Shown here piece by piece: positions 53,735 to 64,000 of a stretch of 64,000 nt of DNA. The position numbers were made by a program, and so were the translations under genes. Positions within the stretch are counted from its first letter, which is position 1; each line of letters starts with the position of its first letter. The notes beneath the pieces were generated by a model that was given only the letters and a program-made list of their open reading frames with translations, was not told the origin of the DNA and did no database searches. Location of the stretch: assembly GCA_943736015.1 (NCBI GenBank), contig OX031061.1:53574192-53638191 (forward strand), in the 5' to 3' direction. This stretch comes from Tridacna crocea. Lineage: Eukaryota > Mollusca > Bivalvia > Cardiida > Cardiidae.

Positions 53735-53960
53735 AACCCATTCCAAAAAAGGCTTCATTAACAACTCGCCAAAACAATTCCGATGCATGACGACCCTGAC
53801 CAAGAGAGCTTCCGAAAACTTTGTGGAAAAAGTATAAAATGTTGGTAACCAGCATTTTCTACTTTCCCACAAAGTTTTCTAACATACGAGCCTTATTTGA
53901 TTTGTCGTCTCTTTGAGTATAAATTAGACAAGTTCAAAACTCTAGCCATATAAAGATTGT
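53735..53960. mobile_element. Palindrome MITE, diverged
   Basis: TAAACCCATTCCA at the left, GACGACCCTGA and TTTGTCGTCT family blocks. Hairpin core 53815-53880 (AAACTTTGTGGAAAAAGTAT against its complement) with several mismatches. Located next to the transmembrane exon. Confidence 0.6.
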
Positions 53961-56029
53961 ATAGTCAAGATAACTAGCACAAGAAACGCAAAGGTGAAGC
54001 ACAATATTTGCTACTCTTTACAAAAAGATGCCATGCTTTGACGAGCCTTTGGGAGGGATTCTTATGAAAGAAAATCTGGAGAAAAGGAGAATATATTGCC
54101 CATCATTGTTTTCTTCTATCTTTTCTGTCCTTACAAAACAATTTTCAAAGGCAAATTCCATCTTTTGAGCTAAATCTAATGTGACGCCATCAAATGTTTT
54201 TCTATAAAGATGAGTCTACTATTTTCCTTCGTCCTATAAACATAAGTGGTTGGAGATAGTCTGTAAAATTACGAGCCAGTTCCTCAACATAAAGGTTGTT
54301 TTACGATGTTCGACTTATGCAATGGATGATGCAATAAGTGTCACTTTGAAATCGTACCTAACACTTTGCTCAGAAGAGCATCATTCAATTACTTGTAGCA
54401 AGTGGTGTTCGGTAGCCCCTCTTTCATGATGTCCAACTAAGAATAAGCGAAAAGAAGTCTTATTAGTTCGTTGATGAAATAACTGTTTTCAATATAATGT
54501 TATCAGCGAGTTATTGGGATTTTACAGTGAATAAAACTACTAGTTGCAATAAATGTGGCATCATCACTAATGACGCTATAGTCCTTTTAAAATATTTGCC
54601 GGGATTTTTTTTTTTCCTATATTGCTTTTTTTGTACCATGTTAAATAATCATAGTGTGATATTAAACAATCTGTCAGCCGAATGGGGGTGTGATGCTGTG
54701 GAAAAAAAAACCCTCGTACTTCGGACTCCTTTTTTTCAACTGCATCCCCTTCCAGAGACAGGTGTTATATATAACACACAACCAGTTGGTTATCTTCTGT
54801 GCCTCTTCTTGGCATTAAGAGTTTGTTGAAAGGTAAAACAAATTACACAGATATCACGACAAACATGATGTAATAAAACCATAGGGCGTCTCAATTTCTT
54901 GGAAAGTCAGCACTGCTATAACCGTGCTTATGCAACTAAGAAATAGGACAAAATTACACAAGCATCCCAAATAAAACAAACATCTCATTTCCCTGAAACA
55001 ATTTTGCTATATTAAATCATTCTTCACGAAAACTGCATTTCTGTCTCTACAACTCTGATTCTCTCGTTAAAGACTTTATAGAAACCCCGATCATTGATTA
55101 AAACCCTCAATCATTTGTTTTGCTGTGAATTCCCAAGTCAAAAGCACCAAAGTCTTGTCAGTTGTCTTTTTTTTTGTCCACGAATTTCATCGTCAGTTAA
55201 TAGCAAAACGTCCTCTTTTTAATAATTTTTCTCTTCTTTCTCTTTTTCTAGTCTCTTCTGTTACACGATTGGTATTTAAGTCAACTTCATTTAATGATGC
55301 CCTCACTATATTTGTATTATTTTTTCTCACCGTATATTTTTTTCCTTTAGGTATTCTAAAAACACCTTTTTGAAACGTATATTCATTTCAAAGGGGCGAG
55401 AGCTTTTTAGGCTCATAACTTTTTTATTTCTTGGTCTTATATTGCAACTGACGTTATTAATGACAGAGGCACTTTTAACAAACGACGAAATGCTAAACTC
55501 GTCCATATTGAAAGCAAATGAAAATCATAGCGTTGAGAGCGCTGAAGTGGTATTTGTCAAGGAACCAAATGTGTGGAATTAATAGTTTGAAAGAAAAAGA
55601 GACATATTATTCAAATATTGGCTTAAAAGTTAACCTACCAAGCAAATGAATACCTTTTCAGTTGAAGGTGGATTACTCATGACTACGTTTGGATTATTTG
55701 TTTATTAGTTTATTAGTGGTCTCCCTTTAATAATCAAGAGGGGTCAGGAGTAAATATTCTTGACAGTTGGATACATAATGGATAGAGAGAAAAACCATGT
55801 AAATATATCGAACAAGATAAATTTTGTACCTAAGAACCATGATTTTGAAATATTCTTAGCCGTTAACATTTAACTCCCAACATTACAATCAATTATTTCG
55901 ATCTATAAATATTCATGCGCAATCAAATGAAGAAAATGGAGAAGCGCCCAATAATGGGATGAAATTGCCATGGGATGAACTGGCTTTAGAACGAAAGGGC
56001 CAAGGACCAAGCGATCGGTTGACAAATTT
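53961..56029. other. MFSD6-like intron, no other gene
   Basis: Contains a degenerate palindrome near 54065-54125. ORFs at 54497-54829 and 55125-55582 are AT-rich, without recognisable domains or splice context. Confidence 0.5.
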
Positions 56030-56300
56030 TGTATCATTGCGCAAATAGAAGGCTATGAGCGAGTGAGGCTATATTCTATCAAAAATTAGTACTTCCAGAT
56101 CGATGGCTTCACTCAATGTATTATAACATGCCGTTTCTGATTACATATCTGAGTGCTACTGAAAAATTTATTTGCCTTAGAAAACTGGGTTTAATTGTGT
56201 TTATTTCTTTACTTTTGCACAAAATACGATACGTGGTGTTCAAAATTCAATATTGACCTCATAGTGGTTTTGTCTTCGACAAATACCACAAAAATATTGT
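56030..56300 (-). repeat. Dispersed repeat, copy 2
   Basis: Inverted relative of 41874-42115; for example GTCTTCGACAAATACCACAA and TCAATATTGA. Confidence 0.6.
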
Positions 56301-56699
56301 GGCTCCAATGATGAATTCGATTTCAAAGGAAAGAAAACATTTTCTCCTTTCTGTAAAATGTTTTCAAAAGACCTATCTCCTAGGATAGTTCAAACTCCGA
56401 AATGTTCGGTAAAATGTTCATCAATGGAAAATCGTGATAGAGTGGTGACCCTAGTTGGCGCTAAGGTTAATTCACTTTGAACTCTCACACTGTGTAGATG
56501 AAGATTTCCTAAGATTATACCTGCGATTAAGTATGTTTTGAATATTTGACATATTTTTGGACAGATAATTTGGACCCATTTTTTTAGTTTCAATATCTGT
56601 GCCAGGTAAAAAAGTGAAGATAGAAAAAACTGGTATCATTTATTTTTTCTAATGTAACGTTTCAGAAAAAAGTTTTAAGGAACACCTTTTTAACAATAT

Positions 56700-56885
56700 G
56701 ATTAATTGATTGTTTAACTGCATGGTGTTTAACCCCGTTTCAACATTATTTCGGTTATCTCGCGTCGGCTAGTGCACCTGTCCGTGCTTTCCTGGAGTTT
56801 CTTGTACCTGCACTATGCACAATATTCTTTCCAAGCAACATTTGCCGCGCACGGTATCGAACCAATTGAGCTAGAGGGCTTGATT
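56700..56885 (+). mobile_element. Bivalve-type interspersed repeat fragment, copy 2
   Basis: GTGTTTAACCCCGTTTCAAC, TATTTCGGTTATCTCGCGTC and GTGCACCTGTCCGTGCTTTC parallel the copy at 28105. It is longer at the right end, where GGTATCGAACCAATTGAGCT recalls a tRNA-related B-box or the usual 3' end of this repeat. Confidence 0.55.
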
Positions 56886-57983
56886 TTAGAATATGTATAA
56901 TTAACATAATTCAGAACTCATATACATGGATATATACACATGAACGCATGTGAAACAATTGTAGCAACGGAAAACTTATGAAGCCAAATGTACTTTTCGT
57001 GATTGTGCACTGCAAAAAAGAAATGTGAAAATGGAGGGGCTAAATTTTGATGTGTCTTTATTCTATGCGCGACGTCATGTCCCATGAAGCCTTCTTAGAT
57101 TAATTCTACTGATTAAAATGCTCGATCTATCTTAAGAATCTCTATTACTGACTTTAAAAGACATTAAAAGACCTTGTGAAGCTTAAATAATTCTTGGAGT
57201 ATCGAAAAAGAAAATCGAATTCAGATAGCAGGCGAAGGCCACTTTATTTTTATTTTTCAAACCTTGACTCTGAAGTCAAATGAGAGCACAGCTCACTTAA
57301 CCATGTATTTTCAGGTTTCAATCAGAACGAGAAAGGAGCAGTGTATTTTCTTGCACAACGATACTGTCACGTGACCAGCATTACCAAGTTTAATCTATCC
57401 CAGATTTCCAACGTCTCAACCATTAGGCATTGTCGCAGTCCTCCGAGGTCGTGAAGCGTAGGGTATGTTAATATTTCATAAGAAGCGCACATTCTGCAAT
57501 AAAATTCTGAGAGGAGAGAGAAAAATTGAAACATCTCTTTTGACAAATCACCCGTCTTGCAAAGCCATGATTTGTGTGCGAGAAGTCCACTTCTCTGACA
57601 ACGTAATGCAATTCAATCCTTTTCTGCGCATTTTTTCCTGTTTTCACTTGCACGCTATCGCAATCAGTGGTCACACAATATAATATAGAATGCTGAGTGT
57701 AGTTTTAGTGCATTTTGCCGCCAGTTCAGATCAAGACCGGACTGTAAAGAACTTGCTCCCTGTCTTTTTACAATTTCTGATCTTCAAAGCTTGTCCTAAA
57801 ATCCTCGAATACAATATGCGTAAAATTATTTTTTTACCAGCGATGTCAAAAGCGTTGTAGTTGGCGCTTAAAGGTTTCATATTGGGCTGCGGACAGTATG
57901 TATCCAAGATCTGACAGCACTTCTCGTGCAGTATGATCTTTGTCAACAAAATTACACTTAGGTTACAATTCATATTGAGCTGG

Positions 57984-58172
57984 TTAAGTCTAAATGACAG
58001 CTAGGATGAAGCCGTTTCTTATGTGTAAATGACACCTTCTGATAGCATAGAAAACATTGTGACAAAAGGTGAAATTGCTCGTCACGAGCAATTTCACCTG
58101 TTGCCACAATGTTTTCCAAAGGCTCCTACAAGCAATGTGTAGAAATGAGTATCTATAGAGTAAAGGGTTCAA
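57984..58172 (-). mobile_element. TTAA palindrome MITE, family B
   Basis: The hairpin core at 58049-58115 (AAAACATTGTGACAAAAGGT, AAATTGCTCG) has arms of about 30 bp and is the inverted counterpart of the copy at 63490. The left edge is TTAAGTC, the right GTAAAGGGTTCAA; about 40 bp shorter than the full copy. Confidence 0.75.
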
Positions 58173-59268
58173 CATATTTTTTTACATCGATTGAAAACAA
58201 GTTCTTACAACTTATACTAATCTCTCTCGATTCTACTTTCTGGGAACTACACCGGTACTCGCGCCGAACGTGTGAGCCAATGAAAAATTTCACAGTTGAC
58301 ACCTGCTTCCGGGTATTAATCTCAGGTTCGACCTTATGGGTACCTGGCCGACGCTCTACCTCACTATCACGGACACCACAAAATCGATGTGAACTCGCGT
58401 TCCCTGAATAGGAAATAAGTTTGTGACCACTACTATAACATGATGTACTTTTGCTGAAGTTAGCTCAGTTCTCGATTTTCTGTGACAATCCTCGTCTCGT
58501 ACATATGCTGACTACGTCACCTCACTCGGTGCAGAATAATACCATCCCATCTAGTGCTTTGCACATTCTTTGTATATCGCGAGAAATTTCCCTGTAGACT
58601 TTTTTTTTTATAAAGGTTTGTCATGTTAACAAAATTCTCAGCTCTTTCACTGTTGAATTTTGCTTCGACTACAATTGCACTGTAAGAGGACGCCTGCCAA
58701 AAATGTGTTACGTCTTTGAACCGTTCATTGATTTTTTAAAGTGGGGCACTGGAAGCCTTAAAATTTTTAATGTTATCAAATTAGGTTTTTGGCAGTTCAT
58801 AAGAAGGAATGTTCTCTATTCAGGAAAATGTTTTACAATCACCTGCATGCCCATCGGGAATTGAAGACAGATTAGGAGAGAGTGGGACAGAATTTCAAAT
58901 TAACGATAGTGTCATAGCAATTGTTTATGAAGACAAAGAATACCTTAAGCCTTTAAATGCAATTCCAGTGACGGTTTTAATGGCTTTAACCCCGCTTTAA
59001 AAATAATTTATCATATCACAACGACAACTCAAATATTTGTTTCTCCTAAGTTTAAAAAAAATGCATATTTGCAAATTGATCTTGGTCTAGTCTGTCTGCA
59101 GCTGCACCCAAATTTTTTTCTTAGCCTTACCATTACGACGAAAGCCCATTTACTCATGTTATTCATTTGTTTGTCTATTGCTAGACTGTTGCTCTGTGGG
59201 AAGAGCAGACCAACATGATCAGGACAGAACGCAGAAAAATAGAGAGAGATAGAAAAAGAACTTCGTAC

Positions 59269-59430
59269 CAAAGCTGTAGACCATGATACCCCCGAAGACA
59301 GCACCACAACCTCGCCCTAGCCCGTGATGGAGACCCTGTAGTATCCCTTGGGCTGATGATCGGAGACCCACAGGGATAGCTTGCATAATGTAAGAACACG
59401 TGGTGGCCCAAACAGCGGCATGGGTTAAAC
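59269..59430 (-). CDS. MFSD6-like transporter, exon with AQG...GLGRGCG motif
   Basis: A 162-nt minus-strand exon from acceptor TATTTTTCAG to donor GTACGA, phase 1 on both sides. It encodes LTHAAVWATTCSYIMQAIPV, then GLRSSAQGILQGLHHGLGRG and CGAVFGGIMVYSF. The QGLTHA-x-W, SAQG and GLGRGxG wording is that of MFSD6/MFSD6L (the Major Facilitator-like family of LacY-type carriers), covering two late transmembrane helices. The exon is exact in phase with both neighbours. Confidence 0.85.
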
Positions 59431-59576
59431 CTGAAAAATATGAGAGAATTAAAGCTAGCCAGAGTCCTTAGCATTGCTTGGACAATGAAAGAGATAAAAA
59501 TAAATTTGCGTCAGTGAAATAACCATTACTTTTTCTTTGAGGAAATTTCCAATTGAATGTATGTTACCTATGCCCC

Positions 59577-59606
59577 CTGTCTGTCTGTCTCTCTCTCTCT
59601 CTCTCT
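59577..59606. repeat. (CT)n simple repeat
   Basis: CTGTCTGTCTCTCTCTCTCT and further CT units within an MFSD6-like intron. Confidence 0.9.
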
Positions 59607-60113
59607 TGTCACTTGCAACGTGTCAAATACTCCAAAAAAAAAAAACCGTTACTCATTGATAGCTTGCATGCACCTATATATCGAAGTAAAGATATTTTCT
59701 CGCCAAGCTTTTTTCGTGTTTTTGGCTCAGACCTCGGATATTTTTTAACAATAGCAGCGGATCCTCTGAGCAATTGCAGTTTTAAGTCTAATTAGCGACG
59801 TATCTTATTGCTTTCTTATTATCGATGGCTGCACTCGGTGGTACACAATGTTTTCGTCAGGCGATACTTCACTACATTAAATTTTAGACAATTTCCATAT
59901 TCACTCCTTCAAATTTCATGTTTATTAGATTACACAAAATGCACATTATAGAAGAATAAAGATCGAAACAACCAGATGCCCTCTTCAAGATCTGTAGCTC
60001 TCGATGGCATGCACGGTCATTTACGTTTTCATCATGTCGTCGCCTACAATACAAGTGCCAAATACTTTAGCCAAGTTCTTTGGAAACTGGTTCTACTGTA
60101 TCTGCAAAAAGTA

Positions 60114-60159
60114 TCGACCAAGATCAGCCGGCGCAGTCTGCGCAGGCTGATCCGGGTCG
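60114..60159. repeat. GATCAGCCGG hairpin
   Basis: TCGACCAAGATCAGCCGGCG and CGCAGGCTGATCCGGGTCGA form a stem of about 20 bp with few mismatches; AAAGTATCGACC upstream also precedes the hairpin at 62460. Confidence 0.7.
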
Positions 60160-60604
60160 AAACTGTTTGCTTTATGTACATTTTCTGCCTGTATAAGGAC
60201 CATTCTAGCTAAGGTTTCAGCCGGATGTAAGACAAAATTAACTTTATAGACCCATCATTATGTGAAGCCTTACTTGGTATAATGGATTACGGAGATTTGT
60301 TAACCCCCCCCCCTTTTTGCCAAAGCATGGCTTATTTTTAATTAAGCAGATAATGACATTATTCTAAGGTACCTTTACAAATAGTTTAAAAGAAGGTAAT
60401 ACACTGTTCTTGCATAAGTGACATGAATCCATAAGTATGTGACGGCTTGCTTGTCATGTTGGAGATGCAATAACCCCTTTTGCCAGAGCATGGCTCGAAT
60501 ATAACTTCAACAGAAAGAGTCCATACTTCACTTTTTTACAGATGTGATCCTCTATTTACAAATGCACATCTTAGAGCTGTGCGAATTGTATTTGATAGGC
60601 ACTA

Positions 60605-60772
<168 letters not shown>

Positions 60773-60969
60773 TCATAAGAATCACAAGAGAGAAAAAGCG
60801 GGAAAGCAAGGTTTTTTGTTTATCTCCGTACGATGTTTATTTGTATTTGTTAATATCAAACAAAAGTGCAGATTAAAAAAATCAATCAAAAACGTATTAG
60901 ATTTTAAAATGTAAACAATGTTTAAAAAAGGAAAGAAGCTAAAAATGAATGCTTCCTTTATTGGGTATT

Positions 60970-61105
60970 TATAACATTTTTGAAGTCAAGGTAAGTCACA
61001 GGCTTTCGTGGAACATCGAGCACAAATTCTGATTGCAGGGCAGCGTCAACCCACCTCGCCATCCATCCATATTTAGTCTCTACGTTTTCGTACCTCTTTT
61101 CCTTT
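60970..61105 (-). CDS. Open minus-strand stretch, unrecognised
   Basis: The frame reads YENVETKYGWMARWVDAALQ then SEFVLDVPRKPVTYLDF before a stop. It looks protein-like but has no start, acceptor or recognisable domain, and does not match MFSD6. Possibly a transposon remnant. Confidence 0.2.
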
Positions 61106-61120
61106 TGGGTTGGAAGCTAC

Positions 61121-61207
61121 AATTTGATAGGTGAGTGCAACACTATTCTAAGTGCCTGTACATTGTACAGGCACTTAGAATAGTGTTGCAATCACCTATC
61201 GAATTGC
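61121..61207. repeat. Long near-perfect hairpin
   Basis: The inner part has 25-bp perfect arms (GCAACACTATTCTAAGTGCC and GGCACTTAGAATAGTGTTGC plus five more pairs, 61137-61189) around a 3-nt loop. Outer arms GATAGGTGA/TCACCTATC and AATT continue the stem after a 2-nt and 1-nt bulge, giving about 40 paired bases. No relative is seen elsewhere in the window. Confidence 0.8.
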
Positions 61208-61831
61208 ATTCGAACTCTTTCCTTAAGGTCAAAGGATTTGTTACATGCTAGCTGATCAGTCAACAGTCTCGAAAACCGTCATAGCAGAACCAACGAAAGT
61301 CTGCATTAATTATTCAATATTCTTAAAACATTTAAATATATTCCAAGGTTCAATGCCATATTCATTTACACAAACAAACTTTATGTGCTTAGGCATGAAA
61401 ATATAACCAAAGAAAAAGGCATTCAAACATGATGCCAATTATCAGGAACTGTTCAACTGAACCGAATTTGATACCAAATATTTCAGCCAATACAAAGATG
61501 CATTTTCCCTTGAATCTAATGGTTTGACTAAAGATAAAATTGAGAACCGAAGAATACAGACCTAGATGTCGCTATAGGTGGTCTGTCATTAACGGCCACA
61601 ACATTCTATCTTATTATGTAACAAGAAATATCTTTAAACAAGATAGACGGTGTAAATTTCGAGCAAAAAGGGCATAGGACCTTAGAGTAAGTATGTCTAC
61701 ACTTTTAACCAATCACAAATATATTTTGATTCACTTGTTATCAGTATAAAAAAGTAGGTCAAAAGCCAACATGTTCAGCTACGCCGAAAAAGGCCATAAA
61801 TTAACTAATACTGATTACAACATTTCGCCTT

Positions 61832-62045
61832 TTAACCCTTATCCTGCCGTTCGCGACCATGGATGACTTTTGCGGAGAGTGTACAGCAAGATCAGCCTGC
61901 ACATACGTGCAGTCTGATCTTGCTCTACACACTCCGCTGCTTTATCGTTAGTTTGGTTCATATAAGCCCAGCCCAATTACCGTACATTCAGCAAAGTAGC
62001 TTTGTGTAATCACTGACAATTTTTAATCGGCAGGATAAGGGTTAA
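61832..62045. mobile_element. TTAA MITE with TTAACCCTTATCCTGCCG ends
   Basis: 214 bp. Ends TTAACCCTTATCCTGCCG and CGGCAGGATAAGGGTTAA are inverted with TTAA at both edges. The centre is a GCAAGATCAGCCTGCACATA hairpin with its complement (61886-61924), flanked by a further inverted pair GCGGAGAGTGTA / TACACACTCCGC. No ORF. Confidence 0.85.
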
Positions 62046-62459
62046 CGGGCAGTGTAGAGCACATATCCAAAGGGTCTATAGGCAAACAATTCCTTTCCTG
62101 TCATTTTCCTTACATTTCAGAAATAAGTTGAATGACATCATAAACAAAGCCACGTCTGCCCACACAATGATACCGAGAAAATAAGACTGGTGTTTTTAAT
62201 TTCCTTTTATTGCAGACATTTCTGTAGGCAATATATATCTTTTTTGTGATACAACCATTAATGTTTCTAATTTGTTTTGAAAGTATGGTCTAGTGGTCCT
62301 CAATGGCTAACTGGACTAGGACGTCTTTTTGTAACCCAATGACTCCGTGATCAATCCTGGTGGGCAAAGTCAGTCACCTAGACGTGTGTGACCAATGACT
62401 ATGGTTGGTCACTGGAGGTATATGCCCAAAAGTATCGACCCAGATGTATTTGCGAAAAG

Positions 62460-62510
62460 TATCGACCCAGGTCAGCCTGCACAGTCCGCGCAGGCTGACC
62501 TGGGTCGATA
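62460..62510. repeat. GGTCAGCCTG hairpin with 20-bp stem
   Basis: TATCGACCCAGGTCAGCCTG and CAGGCTGACCTGGGTCGATA are perfectly complementary with an 11-nt loop. The flank CCAATTTTCTGTATGTCATA resembles the flanks of other such hairpins. Confidence 0.85.
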
Positions 62511-62520
62511 ATTTTCGTTA

Positions 62521-63489
62521 TTGGCCAATTTTCTGTATGTCATAGGACCAGTGTATCTCATGATTCAGAAGGTTGCCAGATAAAACACAGTTTAGGGGTA
62601 TACAACACTGTAATGGCTTGCTTTCTATCATGCATCACGGAGAATCATTAAGCCCCATTTCTGCATATAAAATACCTTTGAAAAAGACGTGTAATGTCAC
62701 ACACTTTTATGGGAATAAGAACAGTTTGGGATTTTTCAACACATTGGAACAAGGTGATACTTTGTTCATGCATTTCTGGCTTTTTTTGCACGTATTTCTG
62801 GCTTATTTTCCATGTATTTCTAGCTTTTTTACCCAAATTATTAACGTCGTTTGACCACAATACTTTGATTACACGTGGCAAAGTCTCGAGTTACTATAGA
62901 ACCGCTTTTATTTGTTTCGTAATTAAAATTTGCAGAATATATGACCAATGAAATGACCCGTAACAAATCATCTAAGACCTATGGCTTTGTATGCTTTAGA
63001 ATCGTAATTTCTCTCTATCCCAAAACAGATTTGTATCTCATGACCTCAAGACATCCCCATGGGAGAAAAATCATTCACTATATATAGTTAAAGGCTTACA
63101 TATTATGTTGAAATAATGTAGTAAAAAGAATGAAATTGTAAAGAGCATTTTTTTCTTTTGCAAGAATCATTTAAAAGTGGTATGCTGAAAAAAGACGAAG
63201 TCTGCCGAAAAACGGCGCTATTGCTAATGTTTTGACTCTCTCATTTCCAAGGACTACTTAAGGCATTCCTTCCCTGAAACGGAACATCTATTTCAACTGT
63301 AATTTCACTCTGGAAAATATGATATCATTAAGTCATCACTATTGTAGCATCTTAACCTGTCGACTTTTTGGCCACGTTATGCCTTCATAGAATTACCATT
63401 TTCAATTCTAAAATCACTATATCCCAATTTCAAAGGGGAAATTATTATTACCTCCCTCTACAAAAAAAGGTGATAGAGATATGAACTTT
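62521..63489. other. MFSD6-like intron, no other gene
   Basis: AT-rich, ORFs without recognisable content (62573-62951 region is repetitive TTTCTGGC wording). Confidence 0.5.
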
Positions 63490-63718
63490 TTAACCCTTTA
63501 CTCCATAGATACTCATTTCTACGCATTGCTTGTAGGAGCCTTTGGAAAACATTGTGGCAAAAGGTGAAATTGCTCGTGACGAGCAATTTCACCTTTTGTC
63601 ACAATGTTTTCTATGCTATCAAAAGATGTCATATACATATAAGAAACGACTTCATCCTTGCTGTTATTCAGAGTCAATATGAGATACCATAGAAATGTCT
63701 TGTGGGGTAAAGGGTTAA
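63490..63718 (+). mobile_element. TTAA palindrome MITE, family B, full copy
   Basis: TTAACCCTTTACTCCA to TGGGGTAAAGGGTTAA, 229 bp, the same length and end pattern as family A. The hairpin core at 63547-63613 (AAAACATTGTGGCAAAAGGT, GAAATTGCTCGTGACGAGC) has arms of about 33 bp with one mismatch. The core shares CATTGTGG-AAAAGG-GAAAATGC-type wording with family A but differs in its inner part. Confidence 0.85.
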
Positions 63719-64000
63719 ATAGACATTTAAAGAACTTCCGGGAGGGGGGGGGTTAAAAGTTTAAAATTATTGAATCACTAATAATTCTCAATAATCTAAC
63801 AACCCCAAAAAAAAATATGCTTGTTGACCAAAAGCTTCGGGGGGGGATCCTTATGTAGTCTTTTTGCTGACGGCGTAAATCAAGATCAGACTGCACAGAA
63901 CGGGCTGTCTTCGGAAGAAGTAAAGATCTATTTTAACAACTGGGGAAATTTCTGAAGTAGGTGGCGGAAGAGTTAACTTCAACTGCATTAGACAGAAACG
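63719..64000. other. Window end, no gene
   Basis: G-runs at 63742-63752 and 63839-63846 and a partial AAGATCAGACTGCAC hairpin at 63881-63904; nothing else is seen. Confidence 0.5.

Noticed and set aside
62280-62420. tRNA-derived SINE head (GGTCTAGTGGTCC..., GATCAATCCTGG)
   Set aside because: A-box-like and B-box-like pieces are too degenerate and no tail or second copy is seen.

Overview
The window is AT-rich eukaryotic genomic DNA with spliced genes in long introns and a very high load of transposons, hairpin elements and nested insertions. An expanded Mab-21/cGAS-like gene family, LINEs carrying a 2A peptide, short TTAA-flanked MITEs and the many GATCAGCCTG...CAGGCTGATC hairpins suggest a bivalve mollusc, possibly a heterodont such as a dreissenid. 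That placement is from memory of such genomes and is not proven by the sequence.

Three real gene loci can be supported. (1) A Mab-21/cGAS-like receptor (cGLR) gene on the + strand has its large catalytic exon at 31371-33242. Upstream lie four short phase-0 exons, arranged as two copies of a two-exon cassette (26127/27312 and 28468/29892). (2) A close paralogue of the catalytic exon at 11668-13593 carries an in-frame TGA directly after the GDxD active-site motif, so it is probably a pseudogene. (3) The 3' half of an MFSD6-like major facilitator transporter gene lies on the - strand (60714 down to 46182). Its six exons join in consistent phase and encode about 433 residues, including a long, charged, RS/RE-rich cytoplasmic tail.

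Layout: 0.1-4.9 kb, 17.5-19.5 kb and 20.8-24.9 kb are copies of one large repeat unit, the middle one inverted. 5.3-10.8 kb is a stack of nested elements: a GTCC-repeat element is split by a LINE whose ORF1 starts with a 2A peptide. That LINE is itself split by a 532-bp LTR element (TRIM) with a tRNA-type pol III promoter in its LTRs, by a TTAA MITE, and by a LINE 3' fragment with an 18-bp target duplication. 13.9-17.4 kb holds a decayed L1/Tx1-like LINE split by a second GTCC-repeat element. 25.8-33.2 kb is the cGLR gene, with a 681-bp foldback MULE-like element in one intron. 34.1-38.8 kb is a 4.7-kb foldback element with about 760-bp inverted ends and a SAM-like ORF, inserted into a palindromic MITE and itself invaded by other MITEs. 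39.8-41.8 kb holds LINE remnants. 46.2-64 kb is the MFSD6-like gene, whose introns hold a 1.8-kb minisatellite and many hairpin elements.

The most notable observations are the pol III-promoter TRIM, the 2A-bearing LINE ORF1, the TTAA palindrome MITE families (one with a clean self-nested insertion at TTAA), and the duplicated, partly inactivated cGLR locus.
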